A DNA stretch of 14,271 nt, from assembly GCA_012513235.1 (NCBI GenBank), contig JAAZCO010000215.1:1-14271 (forward strand). Reading direction: 5' to 3'. A model generated the notes under the pieces. The model was not told the origin of the DNA. It was given only the letters and a program-made list of their open reading frames with translations, and ran no database searches. Position 1 is the first letter of the stretch, and each line of letters begins with the position of its first letter. The DNA comes from Gammaproteobacteria bacterium (lineage in GTDB: Bacteria > Pseudomonadota > Gammaproteobacteria > Pseudomonadales > Pseudomonadaceae). Positions 13,056 to 14,271 of the stretch are shown here, piece after piece. The position numbers were made by a program, and so were the translations under genes.

Positions 13056-14234
13056 TTGTTCCCAAGATCGAATTTCAAAATTAAAAAAAAGCAATTTTAC
13101 TATCGTGGGAAAAACTATCCATTAACAGATAGTCCATTTTCTGGAGTTCCAGCTTTTCCTACCGATTTGATTTTGCAGCACGAGCATATTGAAACAAAAA
13201 TAAAATTGATACGCGGTATGTGTCCGCTCCAAGAACCAGAGTTTGATCAATTGATTCTTCCGATTATTAGGTCTGCAGTACGACATATGCACCTTCTGCC
13301 TGCAACTGAAGCGCACCATCATCGTGAAGTAATGGGCTTGTTGAAACATAGTCTCGATACTGCATATCGTGCACTGATAATAGCAAAGTCTAAGCGGTGG
13401 GATGACGGCTTGTCTGTCGAGTGGCAAATAGCAGCCATTTTAGCGGGACTGTTGAAGGATATCGGACTGGCGTATGAAAACTTATGGGTTCAGCGCAGTA
13501 GCGATGGTAGTTTGTGGGACTGCGAAGAGCCTCTTGCAGACTGGCTCAGTGATAGCGCGACTCAGAGCTATCACTTGTGCTGGAAAGTCGGCAGGATTGC
13601 TAAGCACGATCAGTTAAAACAGTCTCTGCCACTTGCTGAAGCAATTATCAGCCCGCAACTCCAAGCTTTTCTAGCACCGGTTTGGAATGGTTTTTGTATC
13701 GCATTTGATATGCAAAGTTCAAGTAATCGAAACACGCTACAAAAAATCATAAAACAAGCAAATTGGGACAGTGTCACTTACAGCTTAGCCGCTTCTAGTG
13801 AAGCAATTCCCATTTTAGGGTCTATGCCTCCGGCATGGTTTCAGTACCTATCTATAATAAAAAAGCTCGTTTTGTCAGGTGTTCTAACTGTAAATCGGCC
13901 AGATTCAGTAGTTTTTCTCACTGAGGAACTCGGAGTTATGCTGGACTTATACAATATCTCAAAGTTAAGCAAAGAAGCGGTTTTTCCTCCCCAATATTCA
14001 CAGCAATTCAGAAGCTCTCAACGAGTTCGTGAAGCTTTTTCAGAAATGGATAAGCTGATAAATTGGCAGAAGTCATGTGGTGAAGAAATGTACTATTGGG
14101 ATGTCAGTTTAGAATTGGAGCTTGACGGTGAGTCAGTTATAGTGAATCGAAAATTAAATCGTCTCAATAGAGTTGCTCGAAATATGTTTTTAGTAGACAT
14201 GCCTCAAATTCAGAAGGTGAAATTAACTTGCTAA
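13056..14234 (+). CDS. MobH-type (TraI_2 domain) relaxase, HD pair altered to KD
   Basis: Probable conjugative relaxase of the MOB-H class, which nicks oriT and leads the transferred strand. The signature LLPATEAHHHREV carries three histidines (87-89), followed by MGLLKHSLDTAYRAL with His98, as in R27/SXT TraI-type proteins. A second conserved block reads ILAGLLKDIGLAYE, where the family normally has LLHDIGK: the His of the HD pair is Lys134 here, while Asp135 is kept. That could impair metal binding or mark a divergent subfamily. The 392 aa are shorter than the 700-1000 aa of well-known TraI proteins; no C-terminal extension is seen before the stop. The TTG start is supported by AAGGAGGA. 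A possible next gene overlaps the end by 7 bp. The main doubt is whether this is an active relaxase or a TraI_2-domain paralogue. Confidence 0.75.
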   Translation: MFPRSNFKIKKKQFYYRGKNYPLTDSPFSGVPAFPTDLILQHEHIETKIKLIRGMCPLQEPEFDQLILPIIRSAVRHMHLLPATEAHHHREVMGLLKHSLDTAYRALIIAKSKRWDDGLSVEWQIAAILAGLLKDIGLAYENLWVQRSSDGSLWDCEEPLADWLSDSATQSYHLCWKVGRIAKHDQLKQSLPLAEAIISPQLQAFLAPVWNGFCIAFDMQSSSNRNTLQKIIKQANWDSVTYSLAASSEAIPILGSMPPAWFQYLSIIKKLVLSGVLTVNRPDSVVFLTEELGVMLDLYNISKLSKEAVFPPQYSQQFRSSQRVREAFSEMDKLINWQKSCGEEMYYWDVSLELELDGESVIVNRKLNRLNRVARNMFLVDMPQIQKVKLTC

Positions 14235-14271
14235 AAAGTGAGAGTAAAGTCCTTAGTAATGATAAAGACTA
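14228..14271 (+). CDS. Possible start of the next gene (cut by the window edge)
   Basis: A TTG at 14228 follows AGAAGGTGA (14212-14220) at a normal distance and stays open to the window end, reading (M)LKSESKVLSNDKD. It overlaps the relaxase stop by 7 bp, as in tightly packed transfer operons. A GTG at 14239 in another frame is also open. Too short to assign. Confidence 0.3.
   Translation, partial: MLKSESKVLSNDKD

Noticed and set aside
1..14271. tRNA, rRNA, intact insertion sequence or integrase
   Set aside because: No tRNA or rRNA pattern, transposase DDE motif, tyrosine recombinase or IS ends were recognised on either strand by eye.

Overview
The window looks like part of the backbone of a medium or large, probably conjugative plasmid (or plasmid-like element) from a gammaproteobacterium. 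In one compact stretch it carries a partition pair, a replication initiator, a KfrA-type coiled-coil protein, plasmid-style umuDC, a toxin-antitoxin pair and a MobH-type relaxase. The sequence is moderately AT-rich. A LexA box of the E. coli pattern (CTGT-N8-ACAG) and a CsrA close to the enterobacterial protein fit a gammaproteobacterial host that uses canonical LexA. I cannot name the genus.

Layout. 1-1352: ParF-like ATPase, ParG-like ribbon-helix-helix protein, an array of eight ACTC/GAGT boxes at exact 8-bp spacing, a small plasmid protein and a terminator. 1353-3541: a replication protein with a primase-like core and C-terminal HTH, followed by about 630 non-coding bases that hold a diverged tandem duplicate of the gene's 3' end with a perfect 47-bp repeat. 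3493-6233: kfrA behind a 14-bp palindrome, then two overlapping genes for unknown membrane proteins, framed by two further ACTC arrays and closed by a strong terminator. 6243-8115: LexA-controlled umuD-umuC (Pol V). 8116-10313: a minus-strand gene of unknown function flanked by matching AT-rich palindromes, then csrA and a DEDDh exonuclease. 10388-11365: a DUF1778/GNAT toxin-antitoxin operon bracketed by the exonuclease 3' end and a broken second copy of it. 11366-13055: a seven-box ACTC array, a decayed lipoprotein gene on the minus strand, a third palindrome and a relic of the 8190-8990 gene. 13056-14271: MobH-type relaxase starting at TTG, and the start of a probable next gene.

How it works together. 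ParF/ParG would segregate the plasmid. The rep gene would start replication, and the relaxase would start transfer. KfrA, and possibly ParG through its scattered boxes, would coordinate backbone expression. UmuDC, the exonuclease and CsrA form a DNA-damage and post-transcriptional cargo block, and the toxin-antitoxin pair adds post-segregational stability. The most striking feature is the ACTC box: 20 perfect copies in four arrays, all spaced by 8 bp, spread over 10.8 kb. That spacing matches the ACTC-plus-4-bp layout known for ParG of plasmid TP228. It suggests that one small partition protein acts at several plasmid loci. The other notable signals are the three palindromes with a shared 7-nt loop, the toxin-antitoxin pair set between two copies of one gene end, and a relaxase whose expected HD pair reads KD.
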